Shown here: positions 35,435 through 45,602 of the stretch, in pieces | Numbering within the stretch: position 1 is the stretch's first letter | Layout of the letters: each line of letters begins with the position of its first letter | Assembly (NCBI RefSeq): GCF_003268815.1 | Contig: NZ_QLSV01000015.1 | Location: 1 to 64,000, forward strand | DNA length: 64,000 nt | DNA from: Flavobacterium lacus | GTDB taxonomy: Bacteria > Bacteroidota > Bacteroidia > Flavobacteriales > Flavobacteriaceae | Reading direction: 5' to 3' | Made by a program: the position numbers and the translations under genes | The notes under the pieces: generated by a model | Databases searched by the model: none | What the model saw: only the letters and a program-made list of their open reading frames with translations | Told to the model about the DNA's origin: nothing

Positions 35435-37444
35435 TTATTTATAATTTCTAGCTGCAATTTTGATTTCTTCGTATTTCAATTCTTCTTTGTGTAATTCAGC
35501 TTTTGAAATATCTGAACCTTTATATTCCCATGCTCCTACGAATTTGAAGTTTACGTCGTCACGCAATGTTTCCCCTTCGGCGTCTTGGTATTCTTCACGG
35601 AAGTGTCCGCCACATGATTCATTTCGTTGCAAAGCATCCATTGCCATTAATTGTCCGAGTTCGATAAAATCTGCTACACGAAGAGCTTTTTCCAACTCTG
35701 GGTTTAATTCATCAGCACTTCCAGGTACAAATACATCACTGTAGAATTCTTCTTTTAATTGAGCAATTTCGGAAATGGCTTGTTTTAAACCTTGTTCGTT
35801 TCTACCCATACCCACTTTATTCCACATAATTAAACCTAAACGTTTGTGAAAATGATCCACTGTTTTAGATCCGTTATTGTTTAAAAATTTATCGATCTGC
35901 GATTTCACATTTGATTCTGCTTCTGCAAATTCAGGTAAATCAGTCGAAATTCTTCCGGTTCTAATCTCATCGGCTAGGTAATTGGAAACCGTGTATGGTA
36001 ATACGAAATAACCATCAGCTAAACCTTGCATCAACGCAGACGCACCTAATCTGTTTGCTCCGTGGTCTGAGAAATTAGCTTCTCCCGCCACAAAACAACC
36101 TGGAATAGTTGACATCAAATTATAATCAACCCAAACGCCACCCATGGTGTAGTGTACGGCCGGATAAATTTTCATTGGCGTTTCGTATGGATTTTCGTCA
36201 GTAATTTTTTGGTACATGGTAAACAAGTTACCATATTTTTCTTTAAGCCATTGCTTACCTAATGCTTTAATTTCATCTACAGAAGGATTGTGATTTCCTT
36301 TTGCAAAAGCGGCTTGTTTACCTTTGTTAAGAATTTCAAATGAAAAATCGAGGTAAACTCCTTCGTTTGTGTCGTTGGATTCAATTCCTCTGCCTTCATC
36401 ACACACTTCTTTCGCTGCTCTTGATGATATATCTCTTGGTGCCAAATTCCCATAAGATGGATACTTTCGCTCCAAATAATAATCTCTGTCTTCTTCAGCA
36501 ATTTGTGTTGGTAATAAACTTCCAGAACGAATTGCTTCTGCATCTTCTTTCTTTTTAGGTACCCAAATTCGTCCTGAATTACGTAACGATTCCGACATCA
36601 ATGTCAATTTTGACTGGTTGGTGCCGTGAACGGGAATACACGTTGGGTGAATTTGCACATAACAAGGATTGGCGAATAATGCACCTTGTTTGTGGATTTT
36701 CCAACCCGCAGTTACGTTGCTTCCCATGGCATTGGTTGATAGGAAATAGACGTTTCCGTAACCTCCTGATGCTATAATTACAGCGTGAGCTGAATGTCTT
36801 TCTAATTCTCCTGTGATAAGATTTCGAGCAATGATTCCACGAGCTTTTCCGTCTACTTTTACCAAATCAAGCATTTCGTGACGGTTGTACATTTTTACAC
36901 GACCCAATCCGATTTGTCTTGATAAAGCAGAATACGCTCCTAATAATAATTGCTGACCTGTTTGGCCTGCTGCATAAAACGTACGTTGCACTTGCGTTCC
37001 TCCAAAGGAACGGTTGTCTAACATTCCGCCATATTCACGAGCAAAAGGAACACCTTGAGCCACACATTGGTCGATGATGCTTCCTGAAACTTCGGCTAAA
37101 CGATGTACGTTTGCTTCGCGAGCACGGTAATCGCCACCTTTAATCGTATCATAAAAAAGACGATAAACACTATCACCATCGTTTTGATAGTTTTTAGCAG
37201 CGTTAATTCCACCTTGAGCAGCAATCGAGTGAGCTCTTCGAGGTGAATCTTGAAAACAAAATGCACTTACGTTGTAACCCATTTCTCCAAAAGAAGCAGC
37301 GGCAGAAGCCCCGGCTAAACCGGTTCCCACGACAATAATGTCAATTTTTGGACGGTTATTGGGAGCCACTAATTTCAAATGATTTTTATGGTTTGTCCAC
37401 TTATGAGCAACTGGACCTTCCGGTATTTTTGAATCTAACTTCAT
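35435..37444 (-). CDS. sdhA: Succinate dehydrogenase / fumarate reductase flavoprotein subunit
   Basis: The product (669 residues from ATG 37444) binds FAD covalently. Motifs: dinucleotide fold [20 protein letters not shown], flavin-attachment region [18 protein letters not shown], active-site HPTCIPVHG and GGVWVDYNL, and [17 protein letters not shown] near the C-terminal part. It oxidises succinate to fumarate (or the reverse) in complex II. The longer frame upstream (to 37525) overlaps sdhC and encodes no family sequence; [16 protein letters not shown] is the usual beginning. Confidence 0.97.
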   Translation of the reverse strand: MKLDSKIPEGPVAHKWTNHKNHLKLVAPNNRPKIDIIVVGTGLAGASAAASFGEMGYNVSAFCFQDSPRRAHSIAAQGGINAAKNYQNDGDSVYRLFYDTIKGGDYRAREANVHRLAEVSGSIIDQCVAQGVPFAREYGGMLDNRSFGGTQVQRTFYAAGQTGQQLLLGAYSALSRQIGLGRVKMYNRHEMLDLVKVDGKARGIIARNLITGELERHSAHAVIIASGGYGNVYFLSTNAMGSNVTAGWKIHKQGALFANPCYVQIHPTCIPVHGTNQSKLTLMSESLRNSGRIWVPKKKEDAEAIRSGSLLPTQIAEEDRDYYLERKYPSYGNLAPRDISSRAAKEVCDEGRGIESNDTNEGVYLDFSFEILNKGKQAAFAKGNHNPSVDEIKALGKQWLKEKYGNLFTMYQKITDENPYETPMKIYPAVHYTMGGVWVDYNLMSTIPGCFVAGEANFSDHGANRLGASALMQGLADGYFVLPYTVSNYLADEIRTGRISTDLPEFAEAESNVKSQIDKFLNNNGSKTVDHFHKRLGLIMWNKVGMGRNEQGLKQAISEIAQLKEEFYSDVFVPGSADELNPELEKALRVADFIELGQLMAMDALQRNESCGGHFREEYQDAEGETLRDDVNFKFVGAWEYKGSDISKAELHKEELKYEEIKIAARNYK

Positions 37445-37463
37445 AATATATTTCTGATGTTGA

Positions 37464-38360
37464 TTATTTAGTAAAATGAATGTATAAAGGAATAATTGCA
37501 AACAATAAAGGCACAAGTACCGCAAATGCTTTTCCTAAAAATTTAATAGTTGGTGTCCACTTTGGACTATTTAATCCGAGCGTTTGAAACGCACTTTGGA
37601 ATCCGTGCCACAAGTGATAAGCCAGGACTAACATTGACAAGACATAAAAAATGGTGAAAAGCAACCCTTCGTTGGGGATTACTCCAAACAATTTATTCTT
37701 GCTTTTAAAAAAATCAAACGTTATTTTATGTAAATCTTTATATAATTCACCAACTTTCACGTTTGCTTGCACGTTGTACACATCGGTTCCGTTTTTAACT
37801 TCTAATTGCTTAGGTGGTGTTCCAGCCTCTGCTTCTTTGTCGCCAGGTAATTTTACCTGATCAACTTGATAATATTGTCCAACACTTCTTCCTACATAAT
37901 ACTCACTTTTCATTCCGGGTGCTGCTTCAATAGTTTGCGTCATCAAAGGCATGCTTTTGTCAAAATGCATTTTTGCCCAAAAATTAGTCATGTGTGTTGC
38001 AAGGAAAACTAATACCAGTGTTCCCAAAACCGCCATGTTTCTTGATGCAAAACTACTATTTGCAGAAGGATTTGATTTTGCGTAAGCAACTGGTCTTGCT
38101 TTTTTGTTTTGAATTGTCAAAAGAATTCCATCTATTGCATGGAATAAGATTGAGATGTAAGTGAGATAAGAAAGAATTTTTACGGCCGGATTAGAAGTCA
38201 TGAACAATGCATATTGATTAAATTGCAATTGACTATTTGGCATAAGTAACTGTAAATTACCCGCTAAATGACCTACTAAAAACAAGCATAAAAATAAACC
38301 CGTAAGAGCCATCCAATATTTTTTTCCGATGGATGACTTTAAAAGTGCAGATTTTGCCAT
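37464..38360 (-). CDS. sdhC: Succinate dehydrogenase cytochrome b subunit
   Basis: The product (298 residues from ATG 38360) is the diheme b558-type membrane anchor of B-type complex II. It has five hydrophobic helices, with haem-ligand His in [35 protein letters not shown] and [13 protein letters not shown]. Between helices 3 and 4 lies an extra-membrane segment of about 90 residues with a Pro/Glu-rich stretch ([18 protein letters not shown]), making it longer than the roughly 220-250 residues common in the family. It is the first gene of the operon. Confidence 0.93.
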   Translation of the reverse strand: MAKSALLKSSIGKKYWMALTGLFLCLFLVGHLAGNLQLLMPNSQLQFNQYALFMTSNPAVKILSYLTYISILFHAIDGILLTIQNKKARPVAYAKSNPSANSSFASRNMAVLGTLVLVFLATHMTNFWAKMHFDKSMPLMTQTIEAAPGMKSEYYVGRSVGQYYQVDQVKLPGDKEAEAGTPPKQLEVKNGTDVYNVQANVKVGELYKDLHKITFDFFKSKNKLFGVIPNEGLLFTIFYVLSMLVLAYHLWHGFQSAFQTLGLNSPKWTPTIKFLGKAFAVLVPLLFAIIPLYIHFTK

Positions 38361-38394
38361 AATGTTGTGTAAATAAATTTTTAAAAATTTCACA

Positions 38395-38425
38395 CAAATT
38401 TACAGCAATTTCACAATAACTACAA
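38395..38425 (-). promoter_or_regulatory. Promoter of the sdhCAB operon
   Basis: On the minus strand TTG (38425-38423), 20 bp, then TAAATTTG (38402-38395) fit the flavobacterial consensus well. The start codon is 34 bp downstream. Confidence 0.7.
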
Positions 38426-38522
38426 CCTTTTCGCTGTTATTTAAAGTGATTTTAAAGAAGGATTAACAAGTGTTTAAAAAATGAAAGCCTATAAAGAATA
38501 ATTTAGCTTAAAACACTAAACA

Positions 38523-39407
38523 TTATTGTCTAACAAAACTCGGAATCATGCCTCTTAATCCCATATCAACAACATTTTCACCTGCAGACGGTTCATATTT
38601 TCCGTCGTTGTTTACTTCTGTCCATTCAAAACTGTTGTTTATGGAAAGAGATAAAGTCACCACAACATCTGACGTTTCATTACCAACTAAGGTCAAATTA
38701 TTCTCAAATCTACCAGTTACCACACAAGAACCTTGAGGAACCGGCGAAGTTTGAAATAATGGATTCGGCACCGTGGTTGCGCCAGGAGGAGCTTGTCCGG
38801 AAGTCATATAAGGGAATGAATCCAATGCAAAAGCCCAATAACCTTGCAATCTATTCGCGTTTACCGGAAAAACATTATTGCCGATACTATGTGAACCAAT
38901 GTATGTATTGTACCCTAAAAAACTATCTAAAGTACCTGTGTAAGTAGCTCCTTGACTAAAAACCTGAATTTTTCCACTTTGGTAAGCTAATGAAAGGCGC
39001 ACCCATTCATATGAACCTGCCATTTCTGTCGTGATGGGAATGGTTAGAAAAACCTCGTTTTGTCCCACAATTTTTGCCTGACTAAAATCGATCGCCAATG
39101 CTCCTCCTAAATCAGTTTCGGGAGCGTGATAAAGTACTTTTCCTTGTCCTAATAATGTGGTAGCAGATGGTGCTAATTCTAAATAATGGGCACTAATATT
39201 TTTCATATCGGGGGTTTGAGCTGCATTTCCCTCGGGAATTACTGAAGGTTGCCCTAAATTATTCAACCTGATTTGGGTTGGATCAAATTTGATTTTGATA
39301 ATTAAACTAGCAGGCTCGGCTGGTCCGTCTTCAGAACTACAAGAAAAAAAACCGTAACTTATCGCTAAAAGAAAAATTACAGAAGTCAATTTAATCAATT
39401 TGGTCAT
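38523..39407 (-). CDS. Lipoprotein, possibly metal-related, paired with a ChaN-like gene
   Basis: The 294-residue product has a lipobox (YGFFSC) followed by a charged linker and a beta-rich domain with IKIKFDPTQIRLNN, SAHYLELAPSA and YEWVRLSLAYQSGKIQVF. It may belong to the MbnP-like family of exported proteins linked to copper or iron acquisition, but I cannot confirm this from motifs. It overlaps the ChaN-like gene's end by spacing of one base, so the two are surely co-transcribed, which supports a role in metal or haem uptake. Confidence 0.6.
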   Translation of the reverse strand: MTKLIKLTSVIFLLAISYGFFSCSSEDGPAEPASLIIKIKFDPTQIRLNNLGQPSVIPEGNAAQTPDMKNISAHYLELAPSATTLLGQGKVLYHAPETDLGGALAIDFSQAKIVGQNEVFLTIPITTEMAGSYEWVRLSLAYQSGKIQVFSQGATYTGTLDSFLGYNTYIGSHSIGNNVFPVNANRLQGYWAFALDSFPYMTSGQAPPGATTVPNPLFQTSPVPQGSCVVTGRFENNLTLVGNETSDVVVTLSLSINNSFEWTEVNNDGKYEPSAGENVVDMGLRGMIPSFVRQ

Positions 39408-39408
39408 A

Positions 39409-40317
39409 TTAGTAGGTTTTGGTCACATCTTCATCTATAACGAGAATAAAGTCGGCTTTATTATAATGCTCTTGTTCTAATTTAGTTAACTCTTTTTGTT
39501 CAACCGTAGCTATCGTAATTATTTTAGTGTTTTTACGGTATTGATTAACATACCAACTAATTCCTTCAAAAAAATCACTGTGATACGTTCCATTATAATG
39601 CACAAAAATAGTGCCGCTTTTTAGATTTTGAATAATAAAATGAGCCATCGTTGCGTCCTTGATTGCTTGGGCTTTCGGCATTTTTTCTCCGGCATGTCCG
39701 CCCATCATTTCCAACATTTTTTGATAACCGGGCAAATTAATATCAAATGGGATTGGTAATGGAGCAATCCAACTTTTTTCTTCATCGGACAAATCGTCTA
39801 AACCGACGAAATCCTTTTTAAAAACCATACTGGCATATCGACGAGGAACATTTGTAGCGATAAAAGGAAATTTTTTCGCTTTCGCAAAATCAACCAATGG
39901 TTTATAATCCGTTTTGTAATTATTCCACAAACGAGCTGTTGTGTCAAACTTTTTTTGATCAATTTCGTCATTCAAATATTGATTGAGCTGCTTTTGATTA
40001 TCAGCTTCAATCATTTCTGCCCCTAAAACCAATGGCTTTTTTTCGGCTAAATCTTTCGTAAACTCTAGTTGTAACCAATGCACGACAGAATTATCGTGAT
40101 GTTCGCCAAATAATACCAATTCTGATTTTTCGGCTGCTTTTAGAATTTTTTCATAGGATGATTTTTTCCCGTTTTTATCGAAAACTTGGTAGGGCGATTT
40201 GTTTTGGGCGAAGGAAGAAGTGGCAATTAATAATATTAAAAACCTCACCCCCAACCCCTTTCCAAAGGATAGGGGAGCGAGCGTACTTAAAAATTTATTC
40301 TTTTTTATTTCTTTCAT
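39409..40317 (-). CDS. ChaN-family protein (haem-binding/iron-related) with altered signal peptide
   Basis: The 302-residue protein shows the ChaN pattern: LVLFGEHHDNSVVHWLQLEF, LGAEMIEADNQ, ATNVPRRYASMVF, and FVHYNGTYHSDFFEGI. Campylobacter ChaN binds haem dimers and is linked to iron uptake; the fold is related to Tiki proteases. The N-terminus is odd: an AT-poor dispersed repeat (40243-40282) is inserted in frame and encodes about 13 residues (LAPLSFGKGLGVR) before the hydrophobic core FLILLIATSSFAQ. The gene start overlaps the end of the BNR protein gene by 23 bp, so all three genes form one operon. Confidence 0.82.
   Translation of the reverse strand: MKEIKKNKFLSTLAPLSFGKGLGVRFLILLIATSSFAQNKSPYQVFDKNGKKSSYEKILKAAEKSELVLFGEHHDNSVVHWLQLEFTKDLAEKKPLVLGAEMIEADNQKQLNQYLNDEIDQKKFDTTARLWNNYKTDYKPLVDFAKAKKFPFIATNVPRRYASMVFKKDFVGLDDLSDEEKSWIAPLPIPFDINLPGYQKMLEMMGGHAGEKMPKAQAIKDATMAHFIIQNLKSGTIFVHYNGTYHSDFFEGISWYVNQYRKNTKIITIATVEQKELTKLEQEHYNKADFILVIDEDVTKTY
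40243..40282. repeat. Dispersed C-rich repeat inserted in a coding region
   Basis: CCTCACCCCCAACCCCTTTC followed by CAAAGGATAGGGGAGCGAGC is a hairpin-forming sequence of a kind scattered between genes in many Bacteroidota. Here it lies inside the signal-peptide coding part of the ChaN-like gene and keeps the frame open. Confidence 0.75.
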
Positions 40318-43120
40318 TTTTTATGATTTCAAAAGGAGTGGATTGTGAAATTTTTCCTTGGGTGATTTTGATTTGATATTTTCCTGGAATTAAATACGTT
40401 TTTCCGTTTTTCGATTCGGTTAAAATAATTTTCTTATCTTTTTTCTTCCATTTTTCGATTCCGGTTTTTGAAATTTCAACGTCGTAGTTCCATTGATTTA
40501 TTCCGGTTGATGCGGTTTGTTCTTCTTCATATACAACAATTCCGTTTTCGTGAATGACTTGAATTGTCACTTCGCCTTGATTTTTCAAATAATAATCTAC
40601 ATCGATTTTTGGTTCATTGGCAGGCAACCATTTACTCCAAGTGCTTCCCCAAAACTTAGAATGAGATAAATTATCAACTGAAAATAACTTTAAATCAGCC
40701 GCTAAAGTTTCCTCATTTAATTGTTGAATTGATTTTAAATTCACCTTATAAATCGATCTTCCGTGTGTTCCAACCACTAGATCTTGAGCTTCCGTTTGAA
40801 TAACCATGTCGTGCACTGCAACCGGAGGCATTCCGTTGTTGAAGGTTTGCCACTTTTTCCCTTGATCGAATGAAATATAAACCCCATTATCGGAACCTAA
40901 ATACAAAATATTCGGATTTACATTATCTTCAACTAGAACATTTACAGAAAGCGTTTCAAATTTTGGAGCAATGGAATTCCACGTTTGACCGTAATCATCC
41001 GAAACATACACATACGACTTAAAGTCATCCCAACGATAACCATTCAAAGTGACATAAACACGTTCGTTTTTATGAGTAGAAGCAACTACTCTGGAAACCC
41101 ATAAATCTTTCGGAAAAGTCGTTGAAATGTTATGCCATTTCACGCCACCGTCTTTAGTCACATGAACCGAACCGTCATCGCTTCCCACATAAATTACTCC
41201 GAATTGTTCTTTGCTTTCGCTAATGGTGGTGAGCGTTCCATAAGCCACATTTCCCTCTTTTCCTCCTTGCGTCAAATCGAAAGAAATTGGTGTCCAAGTT
41301 TCACCTTGATCGAAAGAACGGTGCAAATATTGTGAGCCCATATACAAAATATCTTGGTTATGCGAAGACAACAAAATCGGTGTTTGCCAATTGAATCGCA
41401 ACGGTTTTTCGTCTTTTTTTGCTTTAGGCGAAATGTATTTAGTTTCCTTTTTACTTCTGTCAATTCGATAGTAATTTCCAAACTGAAAACCGGTAAAAAC
41501 GATGTCAGGATTTCTTCGGTCGATTTGCGTTTGCATCCCATCGCCGCCCATTAAACTTTCAAACGGATATTTTCCTTCTTGGTGCCATTCTACGTTGTAG
41601 TTGTAATTACTCGGGCCAACCCAAACGCCGTTATCTTGCATCCCACCATAAATATTATACGGTTTTTGATAATCTACATTCACTGAATAAAACTGACTCA
41701 CTCCGTGCGGATTACATTTGATCCAGTTTGCTCCATCATCATACGAAATATTTAATCCCCCATCATTTCCATTGATTAAATGACCTGGTTTTTTTGGATT
41801 GACCCATACAATATGATGATCTACATGCACATTTTCACGATTGATGGAAACGAAAGATTTTCCGCCATCATCCGACTTTAAAACCGGAACTCCGGAAAGG
41901 TAAATTTTATCCGAATTATTTGAATCTACGGCAATTCTACCAAAATAATAACCATACGAATAATAAAAATCATCAATAAAATCGGTATGCGTTTTATTCC
42001 ACGTTTTTCCGCCATCGGTTGATTTGTAGACTTCTGCTCCAATAACTTCGGTTTCAAAAAGTGCGGCATTAGCATCTAAAAGAAGTGATTTGACTTCTTC
42101 AGGTTTCATCGAACCATCCTTCACCAAATTTTTCAGATTTTGAGCACGATATTTTTCAGTATGACCACGTTTTTTTAAATAGGAATTAACTTCTTTATCA
42201 GGAATTTGCATAAAAACATCACCGGGAACGCTGAACATGGTTGGCAATGTTGTATTTTTTGAAGCTGTTGAAGGTCTGTTATTTTGATTGTCTAACAAAG
42301 CATAAATCGTATTGTTATCAAAAGCGGCCAAACCAATTCTGCCCACACCATCTCCGGTAGGAAATCCACTTTCCGGTGTTGAAATTAATTTCCAAGAATT
42401 TCCGCCATCTTCACTTTTATAAATTCCTGAAGTAGAGCCATTTCCTAAAAAATTCCATGCTTTTCGGTCTTTTTTCCAAGCTGCAGCATATTGAATGTTG
42501 AAATTTTTTGGCGAAACAGAAATGTCGATAATTCCTGTTTCATCATCGATATAAAGTGTTTGTTTCCAAGAATTCCCACCATCAGTTGACTTGTAAATTC
42601 CTCTTTCGGTGTTTTTTGAATACAAATGTCCTGTCACACCAACCACAATTTCATTGGAATTATTCGGATTTATTTCGATTTTTCCGATGTGATGACTGTC
42701 GGTTAAACCCATATTTTTCCACGTTTTTCCTTTGTCGGAAGATTTTAAAATTCCGATTCCGGCATACGAAGAACGAGAGGCATTGTGTTCTCCGGTTCCC
42801 ACCCATATGGTTCCGTTTTTCCAATCTACGGCAATTTCGCCCATATTTTGAGTAGGCGAAGTATCCATAACAGGTTCAAAACTCATTCCGTTGTTGTTGG
42901 AATACCAGAGTCCGCCCGACGCATACGCCACATAAAATTCGATTGGATTAACGGGATTTACATCCACATCCACCACTCTTCCGCTCATGATGGTTGGTCC
43001 AACACTTTGAAAAGCAATGTTTTTTACGAGAGAATTTTCATTTGAAACTGAGGTATTTTGTGCCCAAGAAAAGGAAACAAAAAGGAGAAGCCAAACCAAA
43101 CTGACACGTTCTTTCTTCAT
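40295..43120 (-). CDS. Large secreted BNR/sortilin-like propeller protein
   Basis: The 941-residue product has a signal peptide (ending SFSWAQ) and many BNR/Asp-box repeats of the type SxDxGxTW: SSDKGKTWKN, STDGGNSWKQ, SEDGGNSWKL, SDDYGQTWNS, SFDQGKKWQT. This is the VPS10/sortilin-like ten-bladed propeller found in many secreted Bacteroidota proteins. The first blade carries GPTIMSGRVVDVDVNPVNP, typical of this subfamily. The C-terminal 120 residues form a separate beta domain (VTIQVIHENGIVVYEEEQ, YLIPGKYQIKITQG). A glycosidase or binding role is often suggested but not established. Confidence 0.85.
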   Translation of the reverse strand: MKKERVSLVWLLLFVSFSWAQNTSVSNENSLVKNIAFQSVGPTIMSGRVVDVDVNPVNPIEFYVAYASGGLWYSNNNGMSFEPVMDTSPTQNMGEIAVDWKNGTIWVGTGEHNASRSSYAGIGILKSSDKGKTWKNMGLTDSHHIGKIEINPNNSNEIVVGVTGHLYSKNTERGIYKSTDGGNSWKQTLYIDDETGIIDISVSPKNFNIQYAAAWKKDRKAWNFLGNGSTSGIYKSEDGGNSWKLISTPESGFPTGDGVGRIGLAAFDNNTIYALLDNQNNRPSTASKNTTLPTMFSVPGDVFMQIPDKEVNSYLKKRGHTEKYRAQNLKNLVKDGSMKPEEVKSLLLDANAALFETEVIGAEVYKSTDGGKTWNKTHTDFIDDFYYSYGYYFGRIAVDSNNSDKIYLSGVPVLKSDDGGKSFVSINRENVHVDHHIVWVNPKKPGHLINGNDGGLNISYDDGANWIKCNPHGVSQFYSVNVDYQKPYNIYGGMQDNGVWVGPSNYNYNVEWHQEGKYPFESLMGGDGMQTQIDRRNPDIVFTGFQFGNYYRIDRSKKETKYISPKAKKDEKPLRFNWQTPILLSSHNQDILYMGSQYLHRSFDQGETWTPISFDLTQGGKEGNVAYGTLTTISESKEQFGVIYVGSDDGSVHVTKDGGVKWHNISTTFPKDLWVSRVVASTHKNERVYVTLNGYRWDDFKSYVYVSDDYGQTWNSIAPKFETLSVNVLVEDNVNPNILYLGSDNGVYISFDQGKKWQTFNNGMPPVAVHDMVIQTEAQDLVVGTHGRSIYKVNLKSIQQLNEETLAADLKLFSVDNLSHSKFWGSTWSKWLPANEPKIDVDYYLKNQGEVTIQVIHENGIVVYEEEQTASTGINQWNYDVEISKTGIEKWKKKDKKIILTESKNGKTYLIPGKYQIKITQGKISQSTPFEIIKNERNKKE

Positions 43121-43209
43121 TTGAATAAATTTAGTACGGAAAATTAGTCATAACTACGCTGTTGACAAAATTTTATCGTTGAATTAACAGCAAATCGTTG
43201 TATTCTTAC

Positions 43210-43217
43210 TAATTTTG
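43210..43217 (+). promoter_or_regulatory. -7 box of the aminopeptidase P gene
   Basis: TAATTTTG, 28 bp before the ATG at 43246. Confidence 0.5.
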
Positions 43218-43245
43218 ATTTTTACACAATTTACATTTTCCCATT

Positions 43246-44538
43246 ATGAAATACCATCCGATTGATCGCGATTTATACATTAAAAACCGAGCAAAATTTA
43301 CTGCTCAAATGAAACCAAACAGTGTGGCGGTTTTTAATTCCAATGATATTTATCCTGTGAGTGCCGATACGACGTTGCCGTTTGCACAACATCGTGACAT
43401 TTTATATTTGTCAGGCGTTGATCAGGAAGAAAGTATTTTGCTTTTGTTTCCCGATGCACCTTATGCTCATTTGAAAGAAATTTTATTTCAACGAGAAACC
43501 AACGAACACATCGCCGTTTGGGAAGGCGAAAAGCTCACTAAAGACCGAGCTTTTGAAGTTTCGGGTATTAAATCGGTGTATTGGTTGAGTGATTTTCATA
43601 AGATTTTGAAAGAAGTGATGGCGTATGCCGATACGATGTACATCAACACCAACGAACATTACCGAGCTTCCATTGAAACAGAAACCCGCGAGGCTCGTTT
43701 TACAAAATGGTGGAAAGAAAATTATCCGGCTCACAAAGTGGAAAAAAGCAATCCGATTTTGCAACGTTTGCGTTCAGTGAAAGAAAGCGAAGAAATTGAC
43801 TTGTTGCAAAAAGCGTGTGATTTGACAGAAAAAGGTTTCCGCAGAGTGCTATCTTTTGTGAAGCCGAATGTGATGGAATATGAAATTGAAGCTGAATTTG
43901 CTCATGAATTCATTAGAAATCGTTCAAAAGGATTTGCCTACACACCTATTATTGCTTCAGGAAATAATGCGAATGTTTTACATTATATAGAAAACAACCA
44001 ACAATGCAAAGCAGGCGATTTGATTTTGTTGGATGTAGGTGCAGAATATGCTAATTATTCGAGTGATATGACGCGAACGATTCCGGTTTCAGGGAAATTC
44101 AATGACCGTCAAAAAGCCGTTTACAATGCGGTTTTGAATGTAAAAAATGAAGCAACGAAATTATTAATTCCCGGAACTTTATGGAAAGAGTATCATTTGG
44201 AAGTTGGTAAAATGATGACTTCAGAATTATTGAATTTAGGTCTTTTAGACAAAGCCGATGTGCAAAACGAAAATCCGGAATGGCCGGCTTATAAAAAATA
44301 TTTTATGCACGGCACATCGCATCATTTGGGATTAGATACGCATGACTACGGATTGTTGCATGAACCCATGCATGCCAATATGGTTTTTACGGTTGAACCC
44401 GGAATTTATATTCCAAAAGAAGGTTTTGGTATTCGTTTGGAAGATGATGTGGTGATTCAAAAAAGTGGTGAGCCGTTTAATTTGATGCGGAATATTCCGA
44501 TTGAAATTGAAGAAATTGAATCTTTAATGAATGCTTAG
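43246..44538 (+). CDS. pepP: Xaa-Pro aminopeptidase (aminopeptidase P family)
   Basis: The 430-residue enzyme has the aminopeptidase P N-terminal domain (NSVAVFNSNDIYPVSADT, FAQHRDILYLSGVDQ) and the pita-bread metallopeptidase domain. Its two-metal ligands are visible: Asp in LLDVGAEYANYSSDMTRTIPV, His in HGTSHHLGLDTHDYG, and Glu in VEPGIYI and RLEDDVVI. It removes an N-terminal residue before proline and probably uses Mn2+. It is a single gene, divergent from the BNR protein gene. Confidence 0.95.
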   Translation: MKYHPIDRDLYIKNRAKFTAQMKPNSVAVFNSNDIYPVSADTTLPFAQHRDILYLSGVDQEESILLLFPDAPYAHLKEILFQRETNEHIAVWEGEKLTKDRAFEVSGIKSVYWLSDFHKILKEVMAYADTMYINTNEHYRASIETETREARFTKWWKENYPAHKVEKSNPILQRLRSVKESEEIDLLQKACDLTEKGFRRVLSFVKPNVMEYEIEAEFAHEFIRNRSKGFAYTPIIASGNNANVLHYIENNQQCKAGDLILLDVGAEYANYSSDMTRTIPVSGKFNDRQKAVYNAVLNVKNEATKLLIPGTLWKEYHLEVGKMMTSELLNLGLLDKADVQNENPEWPAYKKYFMHGTSHHLGLDTHDYGLLHEPMHANMVFTVEPGIYIPKEGFGIRLEDDVVIQKSGEPFNLMRNIPIEIEEIESLMNA

Positions 44539-44657
44539 TTTGGTTTAAAAGGTTTAAGAGTTTAAAAGGCGGCTTGCAGGAATGTGGGTCGTTTTTTCTG
44601 AACACAGATTTGAAAAATTATAATAATTTCTAAAATCGGTGTTCAAATAAATTTAAT

Positions 44658-45539
44658 TTGTTCATTCAAATTGGATTTTATATAAGTTATAATTTACTTT
44701 GCCAAAGCAACTTTTCAACCCCAAACCTTGAAACCTTGAAACCTGAAACCAAAAATATCCTCTATAAAAACACCAAAATCAAGTACACCGACACGGGAAA
44801 AGGAACGGCTGTGATTTTACTTCACGGTTTTCTGGAAAATGTAGGCATGTGGAATGCATATGTGGATGAGTTTTCTAAAAAAAACCGCATCATTGCCATT
44901 GATTTATTAGGTCACGGAGCCACCGAATGTTTGGGATACATCCACACCATGGAAGACCAAGCCGATATGGTACATGAAGTATTACACGAACTAAAAATCA
45001 GAAAAGCGATTTTTATTGGGCATTCGATGGGTGGTTATGTGGCGTTGGCTTTCGCCGAATTGTATCCGGATAATGTAAAAGGTTTGGTTTTGTTGAATTC
45101 TACTTCGCGTGCCGATAGTGAAGAACGTAAAATAAATCGTGATCGAGCCATTTTGGCTGTGAAACAAAATTATACCGCTTTTGTTCGGATGAGTATTGCC
45201 AATTTGTTTATTGAAGACAATCGGGAACGTTTAGCCGATAAAATAGAAGAAGTTCGCAACGAAGCTTTAAAAACACCACTTCAAGGCATTGTAGCCGCGT
45301 TGGAAGGGATGAAAATTCGCAATGACAGAGAAGTTTTGTTGCACTTTTCACCTTATCCCATTCTATTAATTTTAGGTAAAAAAGATGGTGTTTTAAATTA
45401 CGAAGACAGTTTAGAACAAATAGAAAATACTAAAGTGGAATTGGTTTCCTTTCCGGATGGACACATGAGTCACATTGAAAATGAAGCACCATTGAAAAAA
45501 ATATTATATAAATTTATTAAGAATGTAAAAAATACTTGA
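44658..45539 (+). CDS. Alpha/beta hydrolase with uncertain N-terminus
   Basis: The protein shows the full alpha/beta-hydrolase core: oxyanion region ILLHGFLENVGMWN, nucleophile elbow GHSMGG, acid in LGKKDGVL and His in PDGHMSHIE. The substrate is unknown. The first 33 residues of the longest frame come partly from a tandem repeat (44723-44750) and have no family match. The domain proper starts near ILYKNTKIKYTDTG. A TTG at 44736 in the repeat is in frame and could be the real start (267 residues). The gene lies downstream of pepP on the same strand. Confidence 0.85.
   Translation: MFIQIGFYISYNLLCQSNFSTPNLETLKPETKNILYKNTKIKYTDTGKGTAVILLHGFLENVGMWNAYVDEFSKKNRIIAIDLLGHGATECLGYIHTMEDQADMVHEVLHELKIRKAIFIGHSMGGYVALAFAELYPDNVKGLVLLNSTSRADSEERKINRDRAILAVKQNYTAFVRMSIANLFIEDNRERLADKIEEVRNEALKTPLQGIVAALEGMKIRNDREVLLHFSPYPILLILGKKDGVLNYEDSLEQIENTKVELVSFPDGHMSHIENEAPLKKILYKFIKNVKNT
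44723..44750 (+). repeat. Tandem AAACCTTG repeat at a gene start
   Basis: Units AAACCTTG, AAACCTTG, AAACCTG and AAACC follow head to tail. Repeats of this sort are common between genes in flavobacteria. Here they are read through as the N-terminus of the hydrolase. Confidence 0.65.
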
Positions 45540-45579
45540 TTGACAACAATTTTTTAGTAGGATTATTTATATTTATTCA

Positions 45580-45587
45580 TACTTTTG
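45580..45587 (+). promoter_or_regulatory. -7 box of the barrel protein gene
   Basis: TACTTTTG overlaps the first in-frame TTG (45585), so ATG 45603 is the start and the leader is short. Confidence 0.55.
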
Positions 45588-45602
45588 AAAAAACTAAATC
45601 AA

